In this document: positions 48,263-57,527 of the stretch, in pieces | How positions within the stretch are numbered: the stretch's first letter is position 1 | Layout of the letters: each line of letters opens with the position of its first letter | Source of the DNA: Enterobacter sp. JUb54 | Lineage (GTDB): Bacteria; Pseudomonadota; Gammaproteobacteria; Enterobacterales; Enterobacteriaceae | Reading direction: 5' to 3' | Length of the DNA stretch: 64,000 bases | Assembly (NCBI RefSeq): GCF_014298075.1 | Contig: NZ_CP060418.1 | Location: forward strand, 682,001-746,000 | Program-made: the position numbers and the translations under genes | Notes under the pieces: generated by a model | Told to the model about the DNA's origin: nothing | The model's input: the letters and a program-made list of their open reading frames with translations, nothing else | Database searches by the model: none

Positions 48263-48904
48263 TTACGGACGACTGTCTAAGCGTAGTAACGCAATCGCCC
48301 GCCAGGGCGCGGCAAGGTAGGGCATTGCCGATAGCGCCAGCAGCTCTTCCCTGGTGCCGCCGTCACCGAAGATAATCGATTGAACCCGGCTGAGCGGCCA
48401 CTCTGTGGCGGAGCGGTCGATCAGCCGGAATGTATCACCGCAACGTGTTTCTCCGGGCCTGACAACCCGATAAAACCAGCCGTTGCGCGACAGGTTGTGC
48501 ATCAGCATCGGCGCATCAGGATCCTGTAAGCGCGTTGCCATCGTCTGACAGGCAACGCGTCCCCAGCTGATTTGCACTTCAGCATCGCCAAGGCGAAACA
48601 CATCGCCGGGACAGACGTCGTGTTCCGTCATCCCGTAAGTGGAAAAGTTTTCGCCAAACAGACCGGTATACAGATGCTGCCCGGAGAGTGCCGGGTATCG
48701 TTCACGCCAGAATTCATAATGTTCGCGCGCATAGTGCATCAATGCACAGTCCGGATCCTCAAAATGTTCCTGAACGCCGTTGTCTGCCTCCAGACCATGG
48801 GCACTGAGGTACACGCTGCCGCTTAATGCGACTTTGCGTAGTGAACCATCCGCCTGGCGTTGATTGCCGAGTATCGAACGTAGCACCACGTTAACATCTG
48901 TCAT
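48263..48904 (-). CDS. MOSC-domain protein (YiiM-like), last gene of the ModE-linked operon
   Basis: A 213-residue MOSC-domain protein. YiiM-type segments are LSAHGLEADNGVQEHFEDPDCALMHYAREHYEFW, LFGENFSTYGMTEHDVCPGDVFRLGDAEVQISW and the Cys in GRVACQTMATRL. YiiM/YcbX relatives use molybdenum cofactor to reduce N-hydroxylated compounds (family knowledge), so a Mo-linked role is expected. The ATG at 48902-48904 is preferred; an ATG five codons upstream is equally possible. A longer frame overlapping the receptor gene is rejected. It begins 40 bases after the receptor stop, in the same direction. Confidence 0.85.
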   Translation of the reverse strand: MTDVNVVLRSILGNQRQADGSLRKVALSGSVYLSAHGLEADNGVQEHFEDPDCALMHYAREHYEFWRERYPALSGQHLYTGLFGENFSTYGMTEHDVCPGDVFRLGDAEVQISWGRVACQTMATRLQDPDAPMLMHNLSRNGWFYRVVRPGETRCGDTFRLIDRSATEWPLSRVQSIIFGDGGTREELLALSAMPYLAAPWRAIALLRLDSRP

Positions 48905-48944
48905 TATAGGGTTCTCCATATAGCTCCGCAGGGCGGAGAATGAA

Positions 48945-50915
48945 TCAGAAGGTGTATTCCACGCCGGCCCAGAAGTTTCGGCCCTCTTCGATAAACCCCT
49001 CGCTATAGTAGTAGCGGGTATCAAAGAGATTATTGATTGAGGCGTTGAGGCTAAAGCCGTGACCAATGGCATAGTCAGCACGCAGGTGAGAGATAGCGAA
49101 CCCTGCCGCTGTTTGCGAACCGTCGCTGTTGCTGTAGCTGGAAGAACGCGCCTCTTCAGAGAGCGTAACCTTGAGTGACGCCGTCGGTTTAAACGTCAGC
49201 CAGGCGTTGAGCGTTTGGTCCGGCAGGCCGGTAATTTTGCCCACGTCTTGTTGTTTAGGATTGCTGTGGACCCAGCCATAGCTTAGCCCGACGTCCAGCC
49301 ACGCCAACGGCGATCCCTTAATGCCCAGATCAAGACCGGTATAGTCGACCTGGCCGCTGTTCTGATTCTGAACCGTATCGGCATCAATATTAATCGACAA
49401 AATTGCGTCGCTGACCTGTTTGTACCAGGCGCTGATTTCATAGGCCCAGCTATCGCTAAGATGACCGTTCCAGGTCAGGTCAAGGCTGCGGGCTCGCTCG
49501 GGTTTCAGCTGCGGGTTGACCAACGAAATCTGATCTTTGGCCGGTTTAGTCGTGGTGTAGCGCTCTTTTAGCGTCGGAAAGCGGGTGCGATCGGACCAGG
49601 AAAACGCGAGGGTATCCTGATTAGCAAAATGATAGCGGGCCAGCGTTTCCCAGTTGAACGCATTCTGCCTGTTGCCGTCATAGCGGGTCAGGCTGCCGTT
49701 TTTTTCATGTTTTATGCCCTCAATACTGTTGCGCCAGTCGTAGCTCAACCCGACGACGATATCGAGATTGTCCATCGCCTCCCATTGATATTCGCTGGCG
49801 AATGACCAGGTACGATCCTGGTAACGATCGTAGGGCCCGTCACTGGTACTTTTTTCTCGGTGGACATCATCTTTCCAGTTGACGGCAAAGGCGAGCTGAT
49901 CGTTATGACGAACGTCGGCGGAGAGCTGTAGACCCGCGCCGGTGCTGTAATCGTTATAGCGGCTGTAGATGCCATTTTTGCTACGCAGATCGCCCAGCGA
50001 GTTATACATCATCAGGGTATTTTTGAAGGTGTCGTGATACAGGCGGCTTTTTAGCGTGAAACGCTCGCCGAGGTGCGTTGTGCCTTGATAGTAGTAGCTC
50101 TCTTTATCGTACTCCGGCCACTGCCAGTATCGGGCTTTCTGCGAACTGCTCCCGGCATAGGGTGGGTTCTGTTTCTCGCCATCCTGCTTAATCCAGGTCA
50201 AGGCGTACTCATCATTGCCTCGTGGGGTGAAGCCGAGCTTCACGATGCCGCGTTTATCATCGCTCGCCGAATTTGTCATTTTGCCGTCTTCACCGGCGAC
50301 CGGGTTGGTTGTTCCATGCGGCAACCCCAGGACGTCGCGCTTCAGGCGGCTGCCGCTGAGCTGGAAATAGCCCAAATCATTGCTTGCGCCAAATGAGGCA
50401 TGCGTGTCATAGGCATTGTCTTCACTGCGGCTCCAGCCTTGGCGGTAGCCGATGTTGGCTTCCAGGGGCTTGGTCGGGCGAGGTGTCGTAATATTGATAG
50501 TACCCCCCATCTGGTTGGGGCCTTGAAGCAAGGAAGAGTAGCCTTTCGATACTTCAACTGAGGCCACGTCCGAGGTGAGAAAGCGCCCGAGATCGAGATT
50601 GCCATCGTAGGGAACATAAACCGGTACACCGTCGAAAAATACGGGTACCTGGCGGCTGTCAAAGCCGCGCACTTTTACCTGCAGTTCATTGCGGTTACCT
50701 GATTTTTGCAACACCACGCCAGGTACAACCGAAAGGGCATGTGCAACATCCTGTTTATCCAGACTCTGGATAGTCTCCTGCCCGAGAATGCTGATCGTTG
50801 TTGCGGGAATGGCGCTGGACCATACGGTCATTGCCTCTTCCGGGCGTTCCGCCCACGCGAGCTGACTGACCAGCAGACCGATCGAGATACAAAGGTACTG
50901 TTTCCTGACTCTCAT
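48945..50915 (-). CDS. TonB-dependent receptor of the ModE-linked operon
   Basis: Outer-membrane receptor of 656 residues. Signal peptide ends about residue 22 (LAWA); EEAMTVWSS is the TonB-box region; the plug contains QDVAHALSVVPGVVLQKSGNRNELQVKVRGFDSRQVPVFFDGVPVYVP and LQGPNQMGGTINITTPRP. The barrel carries NLFDTRYYYSEGF and ends VEYTF. Sequence does not identify the ligand; it looks neither like FepA nor BtuB closely. It follows modD by 25 bases and AAGGAA precedes its ATG. Context (ModE site, ModD, ABC transporter, MOSC) suggests a molybdenum-containing ligand. Confidence 0.88.
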   Translation of the reverse strand: MRVRKQYLCISIGLLVSQLAWAERPEEAMTVWSSAIPATTISILGQETIQSLDKQDVAHALSVVPGVVLQKSGNRNELQVKVRGFDSRQVPVFFDGVPVYVPYDGNLDLGRFLTSDVASVEVSKGYSSLLQGPNQMGGTINITTPRPTKPLEANIGYRQGWSRSEDNAYDTHASFGASNDLGYFQLSGSRLKRDVLGLPHGTTNPVAGEDGKMTNSASDDKRGIVKLGFTPRGNDEYALTWIKQDGEKQNPPYAGSSSQKARYWQWPEYDKESYYYQGTTHLGERFTLKSRLYHDTFKNTLMMYNSLGDLRSKNGIYSRYNDYSTGAGLQLSADVRHNDQLAFAVNWKDDVHREKSTSDGPYDRYQDRTWSFASEYQWEAMDNLDIVVGLSYDWRNSIEGIKHEKNGSLTRYDGNRQNAFNWETLARYHFANQDTLAFSWSDRTRFPTLKERYTTTKPAKDQISLVNPQLKPERARSLDLTWNGHLSDSWAYEISAWYKQVSDAILSINIDADTVQNQNSGQVDYTGLDLGIKGSPLAWLDVGLSYGWVHSNPKQQDVGKITGLPDQTLNAWLTFKPTASLKVTLSEEARSSSYSNSDGSQTAAGFAISHLRADYAIGHGFSLNASINNLFDTRYYYSEGFIEEGRNFWAGVEYTF

Positions 50916-50940
50916 TTTTATTATTCCTTTATCAGTTTTT

Positions 50941-51795
50941 TTATTTTGATGCCTTCGGCTGCAGTCGAACCTGAATATCAGCCGGCGGCGCGTACCACGG
51001 CGCCGAAGTTATAAACAACTCAATTCCACAATCGAGGTATTGCCCCAGGCTGCCCAGAGTGATCCCGCCGGTCAGCGCCAGCGTGCAAGCAGGGGCAATA
51101 TCGCGAGCGTGACCGGCGACCTGACGGGCCTGTTCGGGGGTAAATTTATCCAGTTGCAATATGTCGGGCTGCGCCTGCAGCGCGGCCAGTGCTTCGGGGA
51201 GGGTGTCGGCTTCGACCGCCACTTTCTTTTCAGGTGAGCGCTGGCGCAGCAGGCTAATCATCTGTGCCCAGTCGCCGTTATCCGCGAAAAAATGCCGGTG
51301 GTTGGCAAATAACAGCAGGGTTTCGGCACAGCCGGCGCGGTGGATCAAGCCACCTGCTGCAACGATGGCCTGCGTACCGAGCAGGCGGGTGCCGGGAATC
51401 GCCTTACGAGTACAGGCGATGTGCGCATCGGGAAGACGGGCATGCAGCAGGTCCAGCATCTGCGACACATAGTTTGATACGCCGCAGCTCCATTCGAGCA
51501 CGTTCTGCGCTGCTTTCCAGCCCTGATGCAGCGCGCTGGCGCTGCCGCTCGCCCGTAGCAACAGCCCGCAAGGTGCGGCCTGTTCGCCATCTGCAAGGGA
51601 GGTCGTGACCGTCAGGCCAAGGCTACGCAGCATCTGGGACGCAGGAGAAATGCCGCTGACGCAACCCCCCTGGCGATGACGAAATTCCATGATTCCGGGC
51701 TGGCTACCGATCCCCAGCGCCCGGGTTGTCAGGTCGCCACCCTGAATATCCTCCATCAGCCATGCATCGGTGAGCGCCTGGGGGAAGTAGATCAT
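50941..51795 (-). CDS. modD: ModD, QPRTase-like protein of molybdenum loci
   Basis: A 284-residue relative of nicotinate-nucleotide (quinolinate) pyrophosphorylase, the ModD subfamily found beside molybdate transport genes. Features are LMEDIQGGDLTTRALGIG at the start, LEWSCGVSNYVSQMLDLL, ACTRKAIPGTRLLGTQAIVAAGG with the TRKxxPG phosphoribosyl-enzyme motif, and LALTGGITLGSLGQY. Its reaction is unknown; phosphoribosyl transfer to a small ring acid is plausible. The ATG (51793-51795) overlaps the methyltransferase stop (ATGA), with GGAG seven bases upstream. Confidence 0.88.
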   Translation of the reverse strand: MIYFPQALTDAWLMEDIQGGDLTTRALGIGSQPGIMEFRHRQGGCVSGISPASQMLRSLGLTVTTSLADGEQAAPCGLLLRASGSASALHQGWKAAQNVLEWSCGVSNYVSQMLDLLHARLPDAHIACTRKAIPGTRLLGTQAIVAAGGLIHRAGCAETLLLFANHRHFFADNGDWAQMISLLRQRSPEKKVAVEADTLPEALAALQAQPDILQLDKFTPEQARQVAGHARDIAPACTLALTGGITLGSLGQYLDCGIELFITSAPWYAPPADIQVRLQPKASK

Positions 51796-52601
51796 GCCGT
51801 CACTCCGCAATCCCAGGAGATGAGCGCCCAGTCCCGGGTGGCGGGCGCGATGGTTTGTGGGTCTTGTTGCTGATACCAGTGCTGAAGCCGCGCGCGGTCT
51901 TCATCGTTCAGCGCGCCAAGCGTCCAGCTGACGTTCTCCTCAAAACGCGCAAAAGTGGTGTTATCCCCCTGGCAGTTACCGCCGCGGATAAAATCGACCC
52001 GCGCCTGAATTCCCATCTGATACAGCACGTTCAGCGCGTAGATGTAGTTAGGCAGCTCGATGACTTCGCGTCCTAATGCCCGTTGGATGGCCGGTGACAT
52101 AAACGTCGGGCTGACAAGGTGGGTGGTATAGACGCGCAGTCGCGCCTGGCGATTGAGCTTCGTCATTGCTTCGCGCATATCGCTCACCAGCGTTGAGCGC
52201 GAGGCGACCGCGATATCGCAGCGGGGAATGTCATCCCATGTGGCCTCCCAGGAACGACAGTGCCAGTGCGCATGAGTGACGTTCATCTGCGCAGCGCGCG
52301 CTCTGGCGACATCCAACATCTTCGGGCTGTAATCAACGCCGTGGACCGCGCGGAGTTTGTCAGCCAGTGCCAGGGCGACAGTACCCGGCCCGCAGCCCAT
52401 ATCGAACAGGGTCTGGGCGCCGGTTAAGTCGATTTTTTCCAGTAATTGTACGAGATAACCGTCTGCTGGCCGCGCGCAGTTGACGGCCATTTTTTGCGCC
52501 CTGGCGTCCCAGTGGGCGGGGGTCTTTTCCGTGCGTCCGGCAATCTTGAGCTGTTGTCGGTACAGGTGGGCAAAATCAATATCATCAATAAGCATCATCA
52601 T
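51792..52601 (-). CDS. Class I SAM-dependent methyltransferase
   Basis: A 269-residue Rossmann-fold methyltransferase. Motif I is TLFDMGCGPGTVALALA (about residues 65-80), followed by the acidic motif II residue in VHGVDYSPKMLDVA. The C-terminal part (NYIYALNVLYQMGIQARVDFI) is less typical and may bind substrate. Substrate is unknown. Three Met codons in a row leave the start uncertain by two residues; GAGGA lies just before them. It overlaps the ATPase gene upstream and modD downstream by four bases each, so it is made with the transporter. Confidence 0.85.
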   Translation of the reverse strand: MMMLIDDIDFAHLYRQQLKIAGRTEKTPAHWDARAQKMAVNCARPADGYLVQLLEKIDLTGAQTLFDMGCGPGTVALALADKLRAVHGVDYSPKMLDVARARAAQMNVTHAHWHCRSWEATWDDIPRCDIAVASRSTLVSDMREAMTKLNRQARLRVYTTHLVSPTFMSPAIQRALGREVIELPNYIYALNVLYQMGIQARVDFIRGGNCQGDNTTFARFEENVSWTLGALNDEDRARLQHWYQQQDPQTIAPATRDWALISWDCGVTA

Positions 52602-53362
52602 TCCTCAAAGTGAACGTTGCCGAGATGGCGGTGGATTTGGGCGGGGGTCACGCCGTAGAGTCTGGCGAGGTTATTCGGTTGCAGCTGCGTGCGCGGTTCA
52701 CCCAGGTCTGTCGTCCCGTCTGGCTCCACGCTGAGGACCGTGTCGACGATGGCGAGGGCGTGCAGCGGATGATGCGTTGCCATCAGCAGCGTGATACCGC
52801 GCCGGCGAAGCTGTTGTAGGGTATCGAGCAGGCGAATTTGATGACCAAAGTCGAGGCTTGAGGCCGGCTCATCGAGCAGCAACAGCCGTGACCGTTGTGC
52901 CAGCGCCCGGGCAATAAGCGTCAGCTGACGTTCACCGCCGCTCAACGTCGCGTAACTTCTGCTGGCGAGGTGGGCGATGCCGAGGGCATCCAGTTGTGCA
53001 AGGGCAATATCCCGTTCGCGGCTGGAGGGTTGGGAAAAGGTGCTGATATGCGGGCTAAGTCCCATGAGTACCATATCAAGGACATGAAAGGTGAACACGG
53101 CGTCATGCGCTTGCGGTACCCAGGCAATGGCGCGTGCGCGTTCGCGGGCGCACATCTGACTGATATCCACATTATCGATCAGCACCTGACCTGCACGCAG
53201 GGGAAGAAGGCCGAGGATCGATCGCATCAGGGTGGTTTTACCGCTGCCGTTGGCCCCCAGCAGGCAGCAAATCGAACCAGGCGATAGCGAAAATGACACC
53301 TCGCGAAGCACCACCCGACCCGGATAACCCACGTCAGCGTGCTGTACCCTGAGCATCGTCAT
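52598..53362 (-). CDS. FecE/BtuD-type ABC transporter ATPase
   Basis: Cytoplasmic ATPase of 254 residues. Walker A is LLGANGSGKTTL, Q-loop WVPQAHD, signature YATLSGGERQLTLIARAL, Walker B LLLLDEPASSLD, and the switch His is in LMATHHPLHA. This is the siderophore/cobalamin importer class (type II), also used by MolBC molybdate importers. It overlaps the permease gene upstream by four bases. Confidence 0.92.
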   Translation of the reverse strand: MTMLRVQHADVGYPGRVVLREVSFSLSPGSICCLLGANGSGKTTLMRSILGLLPLRAGQVLIDNVDISQMCARERARAIAWVPQAHDAVFTFHVLDMVLMGLSPHISTFSQPSSRERDIALAQLDALGIAHLASRSYATLSGGERQLTLIARALAQRSRLLLLDEPASSLDFGHQIRLLDTLQQLRRRGITLLMATHHPLHALAIVDTVLSVEPDGTTDLGEPRTQLQPNNLARLYGVTPAQIHRHLGNVHFEE

Positions 53363-54351
53363 GGGCGGCTCCCACGAATCAGTAGTACCAGGAAAAACGG
53401 CGCGCCAACAAACGAGGTCAGGATCCCAAGCGGGATCTCGGTCGCGCTCAGGCCACGCGCCAGGGTGTCAGTGAAGAGCAGCAGAATTGCGCCGAGCCCC
53501 ATTGATACCGGCAGTAGACGCTGGTGATTACTGCCAATGAGCAGGCGCCCCGCGTGCGGGATGATGAGCCCGATCCAACCAATAATCCCGGCCACGGCCA
53601 CGGCGCTGGCGGTAGTCAGGGTGGCACAAACCACCACTATCAGCCGCAAACGTGTGACATCAATACCCAATGAACGGGCTTCATCATCAGACAGCGTCAA
53701 CAGGTTAAGGCGCCAGCGCAGCAGCCATAGCGGCAGACACCCGACGATCATCAGCGGGGCGGCAAAGGTCAGATCGCGTGGGGTAATGTCCGCTAACCCT
53801 CCCAGCAACCAGAAGGTGATAGAAGGGAGCTGTGTATAGGGATCGGCAAGGGTTTTGATTAATGAAATGCCAGCGCCGCATAAGGTTCCCAATGCAATGC
53901 CCACCAGTACCAGGGTGAGCGCCGGATCGCGCCGCGTGATGACGCGGGACAAGGCCCCGACTCCCGCCACCACCAGCAGACCGCCGCAAAAGGCAAATAA
54001 CTGGATAAAGAATGTCGATAAGCCACACCAGATAGCAAGGCAGGCACCCAGACCCGCACCGGCGGCAACTCCAAGGATATCCGGCGAGACCAGCGGGTTA
54101 CGGAACATCCCCTGGTAGGCCGTCCCCGCCGCACAGAGGGCCGCGCCGATGGCCAGTGCGGCCCCAATACGCGGCAGGCGTATCTGCCAGAAAACGACAC
54201 CGGCCTGCGGTGGAAGCGAGGCGCTGTCAGGCACAAACAGGAGATCGAACAGACCTCCGACGGTGAGATCCCATGGCCCGGTGAGTAAGGCGCCCATAAT
54301 GGTCAGGAGCGCGGCAAGCAGCAAGATCGTGCTAAGCGTGGATATTTTCAT
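53359..54351 (-). CDS. FecCD/BtuC-type ABC transporter permease
   Basis: A 330-residue inner-membrane permease with about ten helices. FecCD-family segments are LPRIGAALAIGAALCAAGTAYQGMFRNPLVSPDILGVAAGAGLGA, LLGGLADITPRDL and the C-terminal GWIGLIIPHAGRLLIGSNHQRLLPVSMGLGAILLLFTDTLAR, plus the cytoplasmic coupling region around DDEARSLGIDVTRLR. The family imports siderophores, haem, cobalamin and, in MolB, molybdate or tungstate. Four-base overlaps on both sides show tight coupling. Confidence 0.92.
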   Translation of the reverse strand: MKISTLSTILLLAALLTIMGALLTGPWDLTVGGLFDLLFVPDSASLPPQAGVVFWQIRLPRIGAALAIGAALCAAGTAYQGMFRNPLVSPDILGVAAGAGLGACLAIWCGLSTFFIQLFAFCGGLLVVAGVGALSRVITRRDPALTLVLVGIALGTLCGAGISLIKTLADPYTQLPSITFWLLGGLADITPRDLTFAAPLMIVGCLPLWLLRWRLNLLTLSDDEARSLGIDVTRLRLIVVVCATLTTASAVAVAGIIGWIGLIIPHAGRLLIGSNHQRLLPVSMGLGAILLLFTDTLARGLSATEIPLGILTSFVGAPFFLVLLIRGSRP

Positions 54352-55373
54352 ACGCTATGCATCAGCGTGGCGTAGCGGGCAGGGGTCAGCGTGCTGTGCC
54401 AGAAGATTTCGCTATAGCGGGTCAAATCTTCCTGAAGCGAACGCTGTATCCGCGGGTCAAGCCAGGCGTGCAGCCGACGCATTCCTGCAAGACGATTAAT
54501 GCCCGGCGGGGCATCCAGCCAGCCGAACGGCAGACCGTCCAGCAGCATAACCTGGCGTTTTGCCACGGCGGTGACGCTCTGCCACGCCGGATCCTGCAGG
54601 ATGTAATCGCGGGTGGCGGCATTTTGGGTCAGGATCAAGTCCGGCTGCCACGTCAGCAGATTCTCCAGTGAGACCTGGGTCAGCCCACTGCGCCCGGCAA
54701 CCCGAGCGACGTTTTCCAGCCCCAGCAGTTCCGCCGCTTCGGTATGCAGCGAGCCGGCCAGTCCGGTCTCCAGCCCTTTAGCCCCGCGTGCCGCATAAAA
54801 GCGTGTTCGAGCCCCGGCTCCGGTTGAAAAAGCCTGGGCATCGGCGATAAATCTCTGCGCCAGCGCCGCCTGTTGCCGCGTACGGTCTTCGGTGCCGACG
54901 ATTTCGCCAATCGCTAGAAACTGTTCGGCAGATGACGCCAGCGTTCCGCCGATCAATACCCACGGAATGTGACTGCGTTCGCTGATCCGCTGGGCCTGGG
55001 AGAGCCAGCTACCGTCGGTATCGCCGCAGTCCACCACCAGATCTGCCTCAAGCGCGAGCAGCGTTTCCAGCGACAGCGTACTGGCGTGTCCGGCCAGTCG
55101 GCCCAGTTTGGGAAGCCGGGCGATTTCCCCCGGGAAAGGTACATCCGGGAAGCGAGAAAAGTCGAAAGAGGAGAACCCCAACAGTTTTTCCGGCGCGGCG
55201 GCTAGCAGCAGCATGTCAGCCGGTGAGCCTGCGCTGATTATCCGCCGGATACCGGTGGGAGAGGGGCGATTACCGATGCTGAAAACCACAGGTGAGGCTG
55301 CCGTAGCCTTCAGGCTGGGGAAGCAGAGCAGGAAGCTGAGTGACTGGAGGAACGTCCGTCGCGAAAGAGGCAT
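54348..55373 (-). CDS. Tat-exported periplasmic binding protein of the ModE-linked operon
   Basis: A 341-residue cluster-B (FepB/BtuF/MolA-type) binding protein and first gene of the operon. The N-terminus MPLSRRTFLQSLSFLLCF has an SRRTFLQ twin-arginine motif, so it is exported folded through Tat. Conserved-looking ligand or interface segments are GSPADMLLLAAAPEKLLGFSSF, DLVVDCGDTD and the C-terminal PFGWLDAPPGINRLAGMRRLHAWL. Ligand cannot be read directly, but a ModE-type operator 33 bases upstream of its ATG points to molybdenum. Confidence 0.88.
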   Translation of the reverse strand: MPLSRRTFLQSLSFLLCFPSLKATAASPVVFSIGNRPSPTGIRRIISAGSPADMLLLAAAPEKLLGFSSFDFSRFPDVPFPGEIARLPKLGRLAGHASTLSLETLLALEADLVVDCGDTDGSWLSQAQRISERSHIPWVLIGGTLASSAEQFLAIGEIVGTEDRTRQQAALAQRFIADAQAFSTGAGARTRFYAARGAKGLETGLAGSLHTEAAELLGLENVARVAGRSGLTQVSLENLLTWQPDLILTQNAATRDYILQDPAWQSVTAVAKRQVMLLDGLPFGWLDAPPGINRLAGMRRLHAWLDPRIQRSLQEDLTRYSEIFWHSTLTPARYATLMHSV

Positions 55374-55405
55374 ATGTTTCCATCCTGAAACAAATTGATT
55401 AAATT

Positions 55406-55433
55406 ATCGCTGTATATTTACATATATAGCGAT
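55406..55433. promoter_or_regulatory. ModE operator of the TonB/ABC/ModD operon
   Basis: Inverted repeat ATCGCTGTATA (55406-55416), six bases, TATATAGCGAT (55423-55433); the arms pair at 10 of 11 positions. This matches the ModE-molybdate operator pattern (CGnTATATA-N6-TATATAnCG). It overlaps the AT-rich promoter region of the operon, with its nearest edge 33 bases from the first ATG, a position typical of repression when molybdate is plentiful. Confidence 0.88.
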
Positions 55434-55555
55434 GGGTGGATTGCTTGAGATCAAGACATCTTGAATTAGATCGTTGCCGATCGACTCAGGAGGAAATGCA
55501 GTAAAGGCTGGTCTGGAAGAACAAGACGCGGCGGCGATCCCGCCGCGCCAGAGGG

Positions 55556-57307
55556 TTACGGCGCCGCTTTTGCTGCCGGAGCCGCGACTGCATCGTTGGC
55601 GGCAGGTGCGGTGGTGGGGGGCGTGCTGGTGGCGGTCGCCGGTTGGGCTGTACTGTCGACCGGGCGCGTGGCCGGCAGCGAGTCGCAGGGTTTGTCCTGC
55701 GGGCAGACCAGATCCAACATTTTCAGCGTCACACCGTTGGTCCAGCCGAAGCCGTCCTGCAGTGGATATTCACCGCCGCCTCCGCCGGTGCCCGTCGAGC
55801 TGACGTCATACTTTTCAACCAGTTTTTGCTGGCTGTTATAAGTGTGCTGGACGTTGCTGAGGAAGCGCCAGCTGACCTCGAGGGCGACCTTTTTCTGACC
55901 GTAGTTCTGCAACCCTTCCGCGGCCACCCACTGCAGCGGCGCCCAGCCGTTGGGCGCATCCCATTGCTGGCCGCTGTTGACGGTGGTGGTGGTTAAACCG
56001 CCGGGTTTCAGCAGTTGCGATTCGGCGGCAGCGGCCACCTTCGCGGCCCGCTCGCTGGAGGCGGCATTGACGTACAGCGGGAACAGGGCGGCGGCGGTCA
56101 GCTGGTTTCTGACCTTATGGGTCTTGAGGTCGTAATCGGCGTACCAACCTGCTTTATCGTTCCACAGATATTTCTCCAGCGCCTTCTGACGGGCATTGGC
56201 CTGGGCGTCATACTGCGTCGCCTTGCCGTTATCCCCGGCCGCTTTGCTGGCCCGGGAGAGCACCTTCTCCATGTGGAACATCAGGGCGTTCAGGTCCACC
56301 GGCACGATGCTGGTAGTGCGAATGGTGCCCAGCTGCTGCGGGTTATCCATCCAGCGCGAGCTAAAATCCCAGCCCGAGGCGGCGGCGGAACGCAGGTCAC
56401 GATAGATCTCGGTGGCCGGGCGATTAGGGTTGTTCTTCGCGGTGGTCACATCATCAAGCCAGGATTCCGGGCGCGGGGTGTCATTATCATCCCAGTAGCG
56501 GTTCAGCAACGCGCCATCTTCCATGCGCACTACCCGCTGGTTGGCTTTCCCTGGCTCCAGCGTATCGGCGCCTTTCATCCAGTACTGGTACTCTTTTTCC
56601 ATCTGCGGCAGGAAGGTTTTTAGCGCCTGATCGCCCTCGTGGCTGGCGAGCAGCTCCACCATAAACGGGAAGAACGGCGGCTGCGAGCGGCTCAGATAGT
56701 AGCTGCGGTTGCCGTTGGGGATATGCCCCCAGGTGTCAATTTCAGAGGCGAAGTTCGCCACCATATCGGCAACTTTATCCCAGTGGCCGCTCTCCGCCAG
56801 GCCCAGCATGGTGAAGTAGCTATCCCAGTAATAAACCTCGCGGAAACGCCCGCCGGGAACCACGTACGGTTTGGGCAGCGGCAGCAAAGAATCCCACTTC
56901 TCGACCTCAACGGTACTGCGGGTCAGCACCGGCCACAGGCCGTTAATATGCTGACGCAGCGTCTGGCCTTTCGGCGGCACATACTGGTCATTCTCTCGCG
57001 GCAGGGTGAAATTGAGCTCGACGAAATGGCGCAAGTCGAAGCTGGTCTGGTTTTTTTGCATCCGATAATCGGCGAGGATCATCAGCGGGTCGCTATTGGG
57101 AATGGCGTCGGCAAAGGTTTTTTGATCGGCGAAGAGCCGGGCGCTTTGCACATCGTTGAACAACGGTCCGAGCAGAATATCCGGGGATTGCGGCGTGGGG
57201 TGATTTTCCAGGGCCTGGGCGCTCAGCGTCGATAGCGCAAACAGCGCGCCTCCCAGCGCTATAGCGTAGGGCAGCGTAGGGGGGCGACGTGAAACCTGAC
57301 TCGTCAT
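55556..57307 (-). CDS. treA: Periplasmic trehalase
   Basis: GH37 enzyme that splits trehalose to two glucose in the periplasm, 583 residues. Signal peptide ends near residue 33 (LSAQA). Both trehalase signatures are present: [20 protein letters not shown] and [13 protein letters not shown], and the C-terminal [20 protein letters not shown]. The last about 45 residues are a low-complexity Pro/Ala/Thr tail, longer than I would expect from the E. coli enzyme. No strong terminator; a weak GC hairpin lies near 55530-55548. Confidence 0.95.
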   Translation of the reverse strand: MTSQVSRRPPTLPYAIALGGALFALSTLSAQALENHPTPQSPDILLGPLFNDVQSARLFADQKTFADAIPNSDPLMILADYRMQKNQTSFDLRHFVELNFTLPRENDQYVPPKGQTLRQHINGLWPVLTRSTVEVEKWDSLLPLPKPYVVPGGRFREVYYWDSYFTMLGLAESGHWDKVADMVANFASEIDTWGHIPNGNRSYYLSRSQPPFFPFMVELLASHEGDQALKTFLPQMEKEYQYWMKGADTLEPGKANQRVVRMEDGALLNRYWDDNDTPRPESWLDDVTTAKNNPNRPATEIYRDLRSAAASGWDFSSRWMDNPQQLGTIRTTSIVPVDLNALMFHMEKVLSRASKAAGDNGKATQYDAQANARQKALEKYLWNDKAGWYADYDLKTHKVRNQLTAAALFPLYVNAASSERAAKVAAAAESQLLKPGGLTTTTVNSGQQWDAPNGWAPLQWVAAEGLQNYGQKKVALEVSWRFLSNVQHTYNSQQKLVEKYDVSSTGTGGGGGEYPLQDGFGWTNGVTLKMLDLVCPQDKPCDSLPATRPVDSTAQPATATSTPPTTAPAANDAVAAPAAKAAP

Positions 57308-57527
57308 GGGGCGTTCTCCTTATTATTTCAGACGGTCTTACCACTGCGTTTGACCATCAGAAAACCTTAGACGAAGATCCGCCGTCCGGGGTGTTGCAGA
57401 TAACATTTTGCGTGAAAACAGATAATTTACCTGCCATTCCCCGCAGGCTGGCGACACGGCAAAACAAAAAACCTATGCTGATCGGCAGCGAATGCTGGCC
57501 GCAATTTGCCGGGTGAGGAGGGTGCAG

